This document shows, piece by piece, positions 56,100-64,000 of a stretch of 64,000 bases of DNA. The DNA comes from Eubacteriales bacterium (lineage in GTDB: Bacteria > Bacillota > Clostridia > Lachnospirales > Lachnospiraceae). The stretch is taken from assembly GCA_030524175.1 (NCBI GenBank), contig JAUNHC010000006.1, positions 108,356 through 172,355 of the forward strand, written 5' to 3'. The stretch's first letter is position 1. Each line of letters begins with the position of its first letter. Position numbers and translations under genes: made by a program. Below the pieces are notes generated by a model. That model did not search any database. It worked only from the letters and a program-made list of their open reading frames with translations, and had not been told where the DNA came from.

Positions 56100-56738
56100 T
56101 CACACATTCCGCTGGTAAATCCTGCTGAATTCGGTTATCTGGCGTTCCAGTATCTTCAGTGCTTCCTCTTCTTTCTCAGGCTGCTGCATATATTTGGACA
56201 GGAGGAAAAAAATAGGTGTATAAAAATTCATAGCCATCACTTCCGGGTCGGCATCCACAAATATGTTTGCCCGAATCATTTCCCGGAAAAGTATTGTCTG
56301 ATAAGTTATGCTCTCTTCCATGAAAATCTTCCTGTATACCAGATATATTTCTTCGTTCTGATACTGCTCAATAGTAGCTAGACGCCAAAACCGTGATACA
56401 TAGCTGTCATTTAAATAAAATTGGAGTACCTTTTTACTCAGAGTAATAAGCCCCTTTAAATCCAAATCTCCGTAAGCTTTCGCTGCTGCAGTGTAGTTCT
56501 GTTCGTCAGGCAGCCCCATGGCATTGGACATATCTTCCATTCGGCTGCGCATCTGCCGGATAATGGTGTCCATAATTTCCTTCTTGCTTTTAAAATGCTT
56601 GTAAAGGGAACTGTCCTTTATCCCCACTGCCTCAGCAATATTTTTCACACTGGTTCCGTTAAATCCCTTAACCGCAAACAAGGTCAAAGCTTCGTCCACG
56701 ATTCTCTCTTTGGTTGTCAACTCACAATCCCTGGTCAT
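56100..56738 (-). CDS. TetR-family regulator, second gene of an autoregulated operon
   Basis: A 212-residue TetR-type repressor. The DNA-binding part reads TTKERIVDEALTLFAVKGFN and VKNIAEAVGIKDSSLYKHFK. The helical ligand domain follows. Its gene lies 2 bp after the radical-SAM gene and is transcribed with it. The promoter of that operon contains two inverted repeats of CTAGTG type, the likely binding sites for this protein. The inducer is unknown. Confidence 0.9.
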   Translation of the reverse strand: MTRDCELTTKERIVDEALTLFAVKGFNGTSVKNIAEAVGIKDSSLYKHFKSKKEIMDTIIRQMRSRMEDMSNAMGLPDEQNYTAAAKAYGDLDLKGLITLSKKVLQFYLNDSYVSRFWRLATIEQYQNEEIYLVYRKIFMEESITYQTILFREMIRANIFVDADPEVMAMNFYTPIFFLLSKYMQQPEKEEEALKILERQITEFSRIYQRNV

Positions 56739-56740
56739 GA

Positions 56741-57832
56741 TCAGCCTCCTAATAATTCCTTCACTTTTTTCTCCTGTTCAAAGAGAACGCAGCCTCCAAT
56801 ATGCTCCTTTTCCAAATTCCCCTGACTGTTCAGCCGCCGGAAGAACGGTGATTGCAGAGCATCGCATAATGATGTGTTCACCAGGCTGGTATCTGAGTAT
56901 GGAGAAAAAGGACAAGGTTCCGCCCCTCCCCATGGATTAATATGAAAAAAACCTCTCCCCGCTGCCAGACAGCCTCCGGATTTTCTTTCATCTCCGGGAA
57001 ATGCCACAAACAACAGTTCCTGCCTGGTCTCCCGAAGCACGGCAAGACGCCTGTCCATAAAAGCCCTGGTTTTCTCATCAGGTGCCAGATCCCTGTCAGA
57101 AGGGACTACAGGCACGTATTCCACATATACGACTGCTTTACACCCTGACATTGCCAGTTTCTTTGCAAATTCATCAGAAAAAACTTCTTCTGCATTTTCT
57201 TTTGTAACTGTGACCGACACACCATAAATGATCTCCTTATCTAAAAGCTGTTCCATGGTATGGACAAGCATCCGCCACGTACCAGTACCTCTGCGCCCGT
57301 CAGTGACTTTCTCCCCGCCCTCCATACTAAGAACAGGAATCACATTAGGGTTCTTTAATAAAAACTGTATGTATTCTTCATCGATCAAGGTTCCATTGGT
57401 GAAAACCGGGAATAAGATACGGCGCTGTCTTCCGGCTTCCTCCAAAACATCTTTCCTCACAAAAGGTTCGCCTCCTGCCAGCAAAATAAAACCCACCCCA
57501 AGTTCTGCTGCCTGAGAAAAAATATCACCCCATTGGCTCCTGTCCAGCATTTTTTGTCCTGTTTGGGAATCACAGCAGCTATGATTAGCCCGGGCATAAC
57601 ATCCTTTGCAGTGAAGATTGCATTCTGTTGTGATACTTGCTATAAGAAACGGGGGGATATGAAGTCCCTCACCCTCATACTGGTTGCGTCTTTTCACTGT
57701 CTTCCCGCTTTCTCTGGAATACTGCGCCATGAAAAATTTCATACGGGGGTTTTTCAGGCTTACCTTCATAATTCCTTTTACTATTTGTTCTACTCCATTA
57801 CTTAAATATAATTCTAACTCAGACTTTTTCAC
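56741..57832 (-). CDS. Radical SAM protein with SPASM-like C terminus
   Basis: A 363-residue radical-SAM enzyme. The cluster motif is CNLHCKGCYAR (Cys71, 75, 78), followed by a TIM-barrel region with GFILLAGGEPF and VIPVLSMEGGEKVTDGRRGT. A C-terminal Cys-rich section (CLAAGRGFFHINPWGGAEPC) is SPASM-like, though with few cysteines. The start is GTG at 57832 with AAGGAGC upstream; the frame is open to 57934, but that region is the promoter. The substrate is unknown. Pairing with a TetR repressor suggests induction by a small molecule. Confidence 0.85.
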   Translation of the reverse strand: MKKSELELYLSNGVEQIVKGIMKVSLKNPRMKFFMAQYSRESGKTVKRRNQYEGEGLHIPPFLIASITTECNLHCKGCYARANHSCCDSQTGQKMLDRSQWGDIFSQAAELGVGFILLAGGEPFVRKDVLEEAGRQRRILFPVFTNGTLIDEEYIQFLLKNPNVIPVLSMEGGEKVTDGRRGTGTWRMLVHTMEQLLDKEIIYGVSVTVTKENAEEVFSDEFAKKLAMSGCKAVVYVEYVPVVPSDRDLAPDEKTRAFMDRRLAVLRETRQELLFVAFPGDERKSGGCLAAGRGFFHINPWGGAEPCPFSPYSDTSLVNTSLCDALQSPFFRRLNSQGNLEKEHIGGCVLFEQEKKVKELLGG

Positions 57833-57855
57833 GGGCAGCTCCTTCCTAAATATCA

Positions 57856-57912
57856 GGCTAGTGAATACTAGCCTTTTCTCTTCATTATAGCTAGTGTTCA
57901 CTAGCCTGTCAA
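57856..57912 (-). promoter_or_regulatory. Perfect consensus promoter with two TetR-type operators
   Basis: On the minus strand TTGACA (57907-57912) and TATAAT (57884-57889) are 17 bp apart. The spacer is filled by the palindrome GCTAGTGTTCACTAGC (57890-57905). A second palindrome GGCTAGTGAATACTAGCC (57856-57873) lies just downstream over the start region. The TetR protein of the same operon is the obvious regulator. Confidence 0.9.
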
Positions 57913-58017
57913 GACATTTATATCTACTCTGCACATATTACTGTTTATACAAAGATTTGCATTCATAATCAATATGCAAGGAAAAAAGGAATGAAGTCCC
58001 CGAAAAACTGCCGAATT

Positions 58018-58045
58018 AAAGCCAGTCCCCTCTGAGGCTGGCTTT
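58018..58045 (-). terminator. Stem-loop after the glycosyltransferase gene
   Basis: AAAGCCAG/CTGGCTTT with a short internal stem lies 5 bp after the stop codon; only TTTAATT follows on the minus strand. Confidence 0.55.
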
Positions 58046-58049
58046 GACC

Positions 58050-59468
58050 CTATTTCCTAAGATTATCCACAAGCTTCTCCAGTCGCATTTTCTGCCACTC
58101 GTTCATTACCGCAAGTTTCTCCACGGATGATTTCTGAAGATGTTTCAATGTGTCAATCCCTTCCTTTGGAAAGTTTTTCAGATTCTCCACACTTTCCAGG
58201 GATGACTGCTGCAGATTCCGCAATGTCTCAATTCCTTCCATAGCATTACCTGTAACAGAAATCACTTCATCGGAGAAACGTTTCTGGCTGACAAATTCTT
58301 TTCGGGCATACTTCTCTTTGACCACCTCGTAGCGCTGTGCTGCTCTTGCCACACTGTCCTCCCAGGATAAATAAAGCATATCCATGGCGCGCTGGCCTAC
58401 TTGTCCTGTCACTTCCGGATGCTCCTGAGTACCTTTTAATAAAGAATACATCCCTTCTGCATTTTCTTCACATAGGAACCCATTTACACCATCAATGATT
58501 CCTTCTGCAGCACAGCTGTCTTTAATAAGTGCACTTGCCAGCCCGCAGGCTGCCGCCTCACGGACCACAAGGCCATTGGTATCGTAGCTGGACGGAAACA
58601 GAAATAAATCAGCCCTGCAGTACCATGCCCGAAGAACATCCCTGTCATAGATTGCCCCGGTAAAGATGCATTGGTCCTTAATCCCTGCTTCTTCCACATA
58701 TTCTTCCATTTCTTTTTTATCTTTTCCTTTTCCGATCATGACCAGGCGAAATGGTTTGTGGTCTTCTTTTAATCTGCGCAGTCCGTCAAATACTATTTTC
58801 AGGCCTTTATACCACATCATACGGCCCACAAAGAGATAAACAGGCACACCCTCCGGTAAATCTGCCCCTTCTGCCGCTTTTCGTATTTCTTCCTGTGCTA
58901 CCCGTCCTTTTGGGATATCAACCCCGTTCTGCATCACAATATAATCACCTTTATATCCAAGAGAACGAAGATTTTCTCCTGCCCCCTCACTGACTGTCCA
59001 GACTTCATCACAGGCATTAATATTATCTAGGATCAGGTTCACTGCCTGCCGCTGCAGGATTGTGGACTTGATAGTTTTTGCAATATCCACATCAAATTTT
59101 GTATGGTAAGTAAATACCAGGGGCACATCCACATGTCTGCGTAAGATCCGTGCCAAAACAGTGGACATAAACGGGCAATGGCTGTGGATCAGATCACAGT
59201 TTACTTCTTTCAAATCCTTCATCGCGCTGACGGAGAAAGGATATCCGGCCCGGTAACTCAACAGCTCTGTTGTGTCAAAGCTCCGATAGCGGATAACCGG
59301 AAATGGGAATTTCTCATCCTCTGCATCCGGATGGTACGGGACCGCTACATAGGCACGTCCAAAATTCTTCTGATAAAAGGCTGTATAATTCATCACTGCA
59401 TTGGCAACTCCATCGATCAACGGCGGAAATGAATCATTCATTAAGCATATTGTGTTTTCATTTGACAT
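58050..59468 (-). CDS. Glycosyltransferase family 4, probable membrane glycolipid synthase
   Basis: A 472-residue GT-B glycosyltransferase of the GT4 type. The N-terminal domain includes NDSFPPLIDGVANAV and HSHCPFMSTVLARILRR; the donor site includes VGRMMWYKGLK and FPSSYDTNGLVVREAAACGL. The opening is typical of diacylglycerol glucosyltransferases and their relatives. An extra C-terminal tail of about 65 residues has a repeated helical phrase (GIETLRNLQQSSLESVENLK, GIDTLKHLQKSSVEKL) and may bind the membrane. Substrates are inferred. Confidence 0.88.
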   Translation of the reverse strand: MSNENTICLMNDSFPPLIDGVANAVMNYTAFYQKNFGRAYVAVPYHPDAEDEKFPFPVIRYRSFDTTELLSYRAGYPFSVSAMKDLKEVNCDLIHSHCPFMSTVLARILRRHVDVPLVFTYHTKFDVDIAKTIKSTILQRQAVNLILDNINACDEVWTVSEGAGENLRSLGYKGDYIVMQNGVDIPKGRVAQEEIRKAAEGADLPEGVPVYLFVGRMMWYKGLKIVFDGLRRLKEDHKPFRLVMIGKGKDKKEMEEYVEEAGIKDQCIFTGAIYDRDVLRAWYCRADLFLFPSSYDTNGLVVREAAACGLASALIKDSCAAEGIIDGVNGFLCEENAEGMYSLLKGTQEHPEVTGQVGQRAMDMLYLSWEDSVARAAQRYEVVKEKYARKEFVSQKRFSDEVISVTGNAMEGIETLRNLQQSSLESVENLKNFPKEGIDTLKHLQKSSVEKLAVMNEWQKMRLEKLVDNLRK

Positions 59469-59625
59469 TCCAGTGTCCCCCTGCTTTTTTGTTTACGCTT
59501 CCATGGCAAATGATGGTCCGGATTTCTTGATTTTCACCACTTAATTATTCTTTGTGGTACTTGCATATCTTATGACTTCTATTTGAATATTTTTCATTTT
59601 AGGATTATATTTTCATAAGATGTTA

Positions 59626-59721
59626 CTATTTTTCTTTATCTTTTTTCTTAAATAAGTGGATAATGTAGGTCAAGCCATATCCAGTCAACCCTCCCCCAAT
59701 CCCCCAAAAGGCTAACCCCAT
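59626..59721 (-). CDS. Possible 31-residue glycine-rich membrane peptide or gene remnant
   Basis: The frame reads MGLAFWGIGGGLTGYGLTYI and ends LFKKKDKEK, one membrane segment and a basic tail. No good ribosome site precedes the ATG, and the upstream frame is open without a start for about 25 more codons (YGDAGYLFQSEG). It may be a real small protein or the tail of a decayed gene. It lies in the 570-bp gap before uvrB. Confidence 0.3.
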   Translation of the reverse strand: MGLAFWGIGGGLTGYGLTYIIHLFKKKDKEK

Positions 59722-59933
59722 CCCCTCACTTTGAAACAAATATCCGGCATCCCCATACAGTATCCATAGTATTTCGGATTACCTGGTTGCATTTAGTCTA
59801 TATTTCTGGTAATATGGTATAGAACATACGTTCCCAATTTTATTGTTTATTTTCAGTAGAGTGATTACCATTAAGTAACCATGTAAAAGTGTTAATCTAC
59901 CCCTGGTTGTGTTATACTATGTTAATATGCCGT

Positions 59934-59963
59934 AACAGTTCAGACAAGTCTGCCAGAACTGTT
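59934..59963 (+). other. Stem-loop in the uvrB leader
   Basis: AACAGTTC/GAACTGTT with a 14-nt loop lies 75 bp before the uvrB start, after a possible -10 TATACT at 59913. No LexA box (GAAC-N4-GTTC) was found in this gap. Confidence 0.4.
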
Positions 59964-60037
59964 CCAATATGTCACAATCTAAGTTGATTTATATAAAAAT
60001 CCAGGTTGATATCAGCCATGTAAAGGAGGTTTTTGCT

Positions 60038-62026
60038 TTGGATCATTTTGAATTAGTATCTGAATACAAGCCCACCGGCGACCAGCCGCAGGCCATAGAA
60101 CAGCTCGTGAAAGGGTTTCAGGAAGGCAACCAATGCGAGACGTTGTTGGGAGTTACCGGATCCGGTAAGACCTTTACAATGGCAAATGTTATTCAGCAAT
60201 TAAATAAACCGACCCTGATCTTAGCACATAACAAGACACTGGCAGCCCAGCTCTATGGGGAGTTCAAAGAGTTCTTTCCCAATAATGCTGTTGAGTATTT
60301 TGTGTCCTATTACGATTACTATCAGCCGGAAGCATATGTACCGTCCACAGACACTTACATTGCCAAGGATGCTTCTACTAACGATGAAATCGACAAGCTG
60401 CGCCTCTCGGCCACAGCAGCTTTGTCAGAGAGAAAGGATGTCATCATTGTATCTTCTGTATCCTGCATTTACGGACTTGGTTCTCCCAAGGACTTCCAGG
60501 ATATGGTTATCTCTCTGCGCCCCGGCATGACCAAGGACAGAGACGAGGTTATCCGTCAGCTCATAGATATCCAGTATACAAGAAACGAGATGGATTTCCA
60601 CCGGGGCACCTTCCGGGTCCGGGGGGATGTGCTGGAGATTTATCCTGCCAACTATACGGACAGGGCTGTACGTGTGGAATTTTTCGGTGACGAGATTGAC
60701 AGGATCACAGATATTGATATCCTGACAGGCGAGATCAAGTGTGAGGATGCCCATGTGGGGATTTTTCCGGCCTCCCATTATGTTGTTCCCATGGAGCAGA
60801 TTTTAAAGGCTGCTGATGCCATTGAGGAAGAATTGAAGGAGCAGGTTGAATATTTTAAAAGCGAGGATAAGCTTCTGGAAGCTCAGAGGATTTCTGAGCG
60901 TACAAACTTTGATATAGAGATGATGAAAGAAACCGGATTCTGCTCCGGGATCGAGAATTATTCCAGACACCTTTCCGGGCTGGAGCCAGGACATCCGCCG
61001 TATACGCTGATGGATTATTTCGGGGACGATTTCCTGTTGATCATTGATGAGTCCCACAAAACCATTCCTCAGGTAGGTGGAATGTTTGCAGGTGACCAGA
61101 GCAGGAAACAGACACTTGTAGACTTTGGTTTCCGGCTTCCGTCGGCTAAGGACAACCGGCCTCTTAATTTCCAGGAATTTGAAGAGAAGCTGGATCAGGT
61201 TCTTTTCGTGTCAGCAACTCCTGGCGTGTATGAGCTTAACCATGAGTTACTGCGGGCAGAGCAGATCATCAGGCCTACCGGCCTTCTTGATCCACGTGTG
61301 GAGGTTCGCCCTGTGGAAGGTCAGATTGATGATCTTGTGGGTGAAGTGAACAAAGAAATAGCGAAAAAGAATAAAATACTGATCACCACTCTCACGAAGC
61401 GGATGGCTGAAGATTTGACTGATTATATGCGGGATATCGGAATCCGTATACGGTATCTCCATTCAGACATCGACACCCTGGAGCGAGCGGAAATTATCCG
61501 CGACATGCGCCTGGATGTATTTGACGTGCTTGTGGGTATCAACCTTTTGAGAGAGGGTCTGGATATTCCTGAAATTACTCTTGTGGCTATCCTTGACGCA
61601 GACAAAGAAGGATTTCTGCGTTCAGAAATATCCCTCATCCAGACCATAGGGCGTGCTGCCCGAAACAGCGAGGGCCACGTGATCATGTACGCGGATAATA
61701 TGACTGACTCCATGCGCAAGGCGATCAGTGAGACAGAGAGAAGGCGTGCGATTCAGGAGGCATACAATAAGGAACATGGAATCACTCCTACCACCATCAA
61801 GAAGGCGGTCCGGGATTTGATCGCTGTATCCAAGAAAGTTGCCGAAACTGAAGTCAAACTGAAAAAAGACCCGGAATCCATGAACAAAAAGGAACTGACG
61901 AAGCTTATTTCACAGGTGGAGAAGCAGATGCGTGCCGTCGCTGCGGATTTGAATTTTGAACAGGCCGCAGAGCTCCGTGATAAAATGCTGGAATTAAAAA
62001 AGAATCTGTCTGAGATTTCAGAGTAA
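60038..62026 (+). CDS. uvrB: Excinuclease ABC subunit B
   Basis: A 662-residue UvrB, the damage-verifying helicase-like subunit of nucleotide excision repair. Walker A is [14 protein letters not shown]; the beta-hairpin region is [20 protein letters not shown]. Helicase motifs include [23 protein letters not shown] and [14 protein letters not shown]. The C-terminal UVR domain ([20 protein letters not shown]) binds UvrC. The start is TTG at 60038 because AAAGGAGGT lies 7 bp upstream and the length then matches the family; the frame is open back to an ATG at 59969. uvrA is not directly adjacent here. Confidence 0.97.
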   Translation: MDHFELVSEYKPTGDQPQAIEQLVKGFQEGNQCETLLGVTGSGKTFTMANVIQQLNKPTLILAHNKTLAAQLYGEFKEFFPNNAVEYFVSYYDYYQPEAYVPSTDTYIAKDASTNDEIDKLRLSATAALSERKDVIIVSSVSCIYGLGSPKDFQDMVISLRPGMTKDRDEVIRQLIDIQYTRNEMDFHRGTFRVRGDVLEIYPANYTDRAVRVEFFGDEIDRITDIDILTGEIKCEDAHVGIFPASHYVVPMEQILKAADAIEEELKEQVEYFKSEDKLLEAQRISERTNFDIEMMKETGFCSGIENYSRHLSGLEPGHPPYTLMDYFGDDFLLIIDESHKTIPQVGGMFAGDQSRKQTLVDFGFRLPSAKDNRPLNFQEFEEKLDQVLFVSATPGVYELNHELLRAEQIIRPTGLLDPRVEVRPVEGQIDDLVGEVNKEIAKKNKILITTLTKRMAEDLTDYMRDIGIRIRYLHSDIDTLERAEIIRDMRLDVFDVLVGINLLREGLDIPEITLVAILDADKEGFLRSEISLIQTIGRAARNSEGHVIMYADNMTDSMRKAISETERRRAIQEAYNKEHGITPTTIKKAVRDLIAVSKKVAETEVKLKKDPESMNKKELTKLISQVEKQMRAVAADLNFEQAAELRDKMLELKKNLSEISE

Positions 62027-62060
62027 AACAACGCTTTAATTTTACAGGCCGGAGGATCCT

Positions 62061-62726
62061 ATGACAAAGATTTTAGTAGTGGAGGACGATGATACCATTT
62101 CTTTCGGAATTATTTCCGCTTTAAAAAATAAGGGATATGAATGTGTAGGCTGTGCGTCTGTAGCACAGGGAAAAGAACTTTTTTCTGAAGAAATTCAGAT
62201 GGTCCTTCTGGATCTTAATCTTCCGGACGGCAACGGATATGATTTCTGCCGATGGGTGAAAGACAGAGCGGACACACCTATTATTTTCCTGACTGTGCGC
62301 GATGACGTAAGGGATATTACAAAGGGGCTGGACATGGGAGCGGATGATTATGTTACAAAGCCCTTTCATATCGCGGTACTGGAATCCCGGATCGCGGCAG
62401 TGCTGCGCCGGGGACAAAAGGATAACAGCCAGGTCATCACCTGCGGAAATATCCGTATGGATAAGAAGAAAATGCAGGTATCCCTGGACGGACAGGATGT
62501 GGATCTGACTGCCCTGGAATACCGTCTCCTTTCTGTGATGCTGGAGAATAAGGGGCGGACGCTGCCCAGGAATCTGATCCTTGAGAAATTGTGGGATGCG
62601 GATGGAAATTTTGTCAATGACAATACTCTCACCGTCACAGTAAAACGGCTGAGGAAAAAGCTGCTGGACACGGAACATATCGTGACGATCCGCGGTATCG
62701 GATACCGGATGGAGGAAAAGATATGA
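62061..62726 (+). CDS. OmpR-family response regulator (BceR/VanR-like)
   Basis: A 221-residue regulator. The receiver domain has EDDD, Asp51 in MVLLDLNLPDGNGYD, the Thr in FLTVRDD and the Lys in VTKPFH; the winged helix ends VTVKRLRKKLLDTEHIVTIR. GGAGGA precedes the ATG. It overlaps its kinase gene by 4 bp. The sequence type is that of regulators of peptide-antibiotic ABC exporters; such genes would be expected downstream, beyond the window. Confidence 0.92.
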   Translation: MTKILVVEDDDTISFGIISALKNKGYECVGCASVAQGKELFSEEIQMVLLDLNLPDGNGYDFCRWVKDRADTPIIFLTVRDDVRDITKGLDMGADDYVTKPFHIAVLESRIAAVLRRGQKDNSQVITCGNIRMDKKKMQVSLDGQDVDLTALEYRLLSVMLENKGRTLPRNLILEKLWDADGNFVNDNTLTVTVKRLRKKLLDTEHIVTIRGIGYRMEEKI

Positions 62727-63937
62727 GGAAAAAAGGGCTGAAGTATTTTATCATTTCCTGCATATTCTGGCTGATACCCGGGTTGGCTGCCGGGCTTTTT
62801 TCTGCTGTTTTTTTCAGCATACAGCAATATGATCTTACTGTACGTCTGACAGAATCAGCCCTGGAGGACAAATCTCTTCCCCAAGCGCTGAAATCTGCCG
62901 TGATCATGAAAAATAACACCAGACAAGACACAGCGGCAGACAGATTTTCTGATAACAGACAGGACGCGGAACAGTATCTGGAGTCCTACGGGTATGGCAG
63001 ATTAAGCAGTCTGCCGGCTCATCTTCCCTATACAATGGGAATATGTATCTCCCTTTTCCAAGGAGCAGGAATCATTTGTTTTTTCCTAAGACTGAGACAA
63101 AATCAATACCAACGGGTCAGGATCGGAGAGCTGACGGAATATCTGAAAGCAGCAGGACATGGCCAGGCAAAGATCTTATCCAGAAAAGAAGATGAATTTT
63201 CTTATTTAGAGGATGAAATATATAAGACTGTCTTTGAATTGGCCTGCACAAAAGAAGAAGCGGTAAAGGACCATGAAATCCTGACAGAAAGAATTGCGGA
63301 TATTGCCCATCAGCTGAAGACACCGCTTACATCTATGTCATTGATGGCAGAACTGCTGGGACCTGCTCAAACTGACCAGCAGGAATATCTGGACAGGCTG
63401 AAAGCCCAGGTGGAACGCCTGAAAGCACTGGTAAGTTCTCTTCTGACATTAGCCAGACTGGATTCCCATACATTGGAATTCCGGCAGGATACCATTGATA
63501 TGGAAGAATTGATCCATATGTCAGCAGAACCTCTCCATGAATTAATGAGACAGAAAAATATCAGACTTAATATCCGGCGTAAATCTGAAGAAGAAATATG
63601 GATTCAGACAGATATGCAGTGGAGCGCTGAAGCGATATTAAATATATTGAAAAATTGTGTGGAGCACACACCGGAAAACGGTGAGATCAATGTTTTCTAT
63701 GAAACTAATCCCCTTTATGTCCTGGTAACTGCAGAGGACGGCGGTACAGGTATCCCCAAAAAGGACCTGTCCCATCTGTTCGAACGTTTTTACCGGGGAG
63801 AAAAAGCGGCAAAGGACAGCGCCGGGATAGGACTTGCCCTTGCCAGATCAATAATAGAAGCACAAAACGGACAGATCCGTGCAGAGAATTCTCCTGCAGG
63901 ACATGCCCGTTTTACCATTAAATGGTATCATCCTTAA
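62723..63937 (+). CDS. Sensor histidine kinase
   Basis: A 404-residue kinase with two membrane segments (about 8-32 and 105-122) around a small extracytoplasmic loop of about 70 residues. The phospho-acceptor box is IADIAHQLKTPLTSMSLMAE (His196), and the N box (ILNILKNCVEHTP), G1 (AEDGGTGI) and G2 (GIGLALARSIIEAQNGQI) are complete. Coupled to the regulator by a 4-bp overlap. It stops 20 bp before a group II intron-like sequence. Confidence 0.92.
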   Translation: MRKKGLKYFIISCIFWLIPGLAAGLFSAVFFSIQQYDLTVRLTESALEDKSLPQALKSAVIMKNNTRQDTAADRFSDNRQDAEQYLESYGYGRLSSLPAHLPYTMGICISLFQGAGIICFFLRLRQNQYQRVRIGELTEYLKAAGHGQAKILSRKEDEFSYLEDEIYKTVFELACTKEEAVKDHEILTERIADIAHQLKTPLTSMSLMAELLGPAQTDQQEYLDRLKAQVERLKALVSSLLTLARLDSHTLEFRQDTIDMEELIHMSAEPLHELMRQKNIRLNIRRKSEEEIWIQTDMQWSAEAILNILKNCVEHTPENGEINVFYETNPLYVLVTAEDGGTGIPKKDLSHLFERFYRGEKAAKDSAGIGLALARSIIEAQNGQIRAENSPAGHARFTIKWYHP

Positions 63938-63956
63938 TGGCTGTAATAATAATCGA

Positions 63957-64000
63957 GTGGGTCGGCGGTATTACTACCGCTTTCCCCTCTAAGAACCGTA
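63957..64000 (-). mobile_element. 3' end of a probable group II intron (continues past the window)
   Basis: On the minus strand the end of the window reads TACGGTTCTTAGAGGGGAAA, then a GCGGTA-GTAA-TACCGC hairpin (63965-63980) and CGACCCAC. This resembles domain V second strand, domain VI and the 3' terminus of bacterial class C introns. The intron's reverse-transcriptase ORF and 5' end would lie beyond position 64000. Recognition is from the pattern only. Confidence 0.5.

Noticed and set aside
59829-60037. LexA/SOS box before uvrB
   Set aside because: No GAAC-N4-GTTC type sequence was found; the GAACTGTT segment belongs to a stem-loop.

Overview
The window reads as chromosome of a spore-forming Lachnospiraceae-type member of Clostridia (Bacillota), probably a gut commensal. 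The grounds are a sporulation sigma-K gene, strong AGGAGG ribosome sites, moderate GC, plant arabinan utilisation genes, an HrcA/CIRCE dnaK operon, IreB-RuvX-DUF1292 and TrmR-TrhP gene orders, and many two-component/ABC modules. No tRNA, rRNA or CRISPR array was seen.

Layout. 0-1.9 kb: an AAA-ATPase/PD-(D/E)XK gene broken by a 156-bp palindromic element flanked by a 6-bp target duplication. 1.9-10.7 kb: a LacI-controlled arabino-oligosaccharide operon (binding protein, two permeases, two GH51 arabinofuranosidases, a zinc dehydrogenase) with a divergent lacI. 11.1-12.2 kb: tetR plus a flavodoxin-like gene. 12.4-21.4 kb: sigK, split by an 8,397-bp skin element. 21.5-27.6 kb: a MacB-type ABC system with an exported accessory protein and a two-component system. 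27.9-41.6 kb: housekeeping genes, mostly RNA and ribosome modification (trhP, trmR, short mltG, ylbF, RNase J, DUF1292, ruvX, ireB, mtaB, HPr-like, thiI, cysteine desulfurase, rsmE, prmA, PAP2, AEC transporter). 41.7-43 kb: an Hpt protein and large GC-rich palindromes. 43-48 kb: dnaJ, dnaK, grpE, hrcA. 48-53 kb: a second ABC plus two-component cluster. 53-59.5 kb: a phosphoesterase/rubrerythrin/rubredoxin fusion, a lone pilin, an autoregulated TetR/radical-SAM operon and a glycosyltransferase. 60-64 kb: uvrB, a third two-component system, and the 3' edge of a probable group II intron.

The most notable system is the skin element. The two sigK parts meet at a shared AATG. Deleting positions 12653-21049 restores an exact in-frame 209-residue sigma factor. 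The element carries a large serine recombinase whose stop codon lies in the right attachment core. It also carries a divergent 56-residue ORF that is a candidate excision factor, and a five-gene simple-sugar/nucleoside-type ABC transporter operon behind a promoter with a perfect palindromic operator. Sigma-K lacks a pro-sequence, so excision is probably the main switch. The element is therefore a compact developmental element carrying a transporter.

A second theme is palindromic DNA: at least three large inverted repeats with two hairpins at the tip, a smaller one of similar plan, and an 84-bp repeat with two copies inside the skin element and one partial copy 36 kb away.
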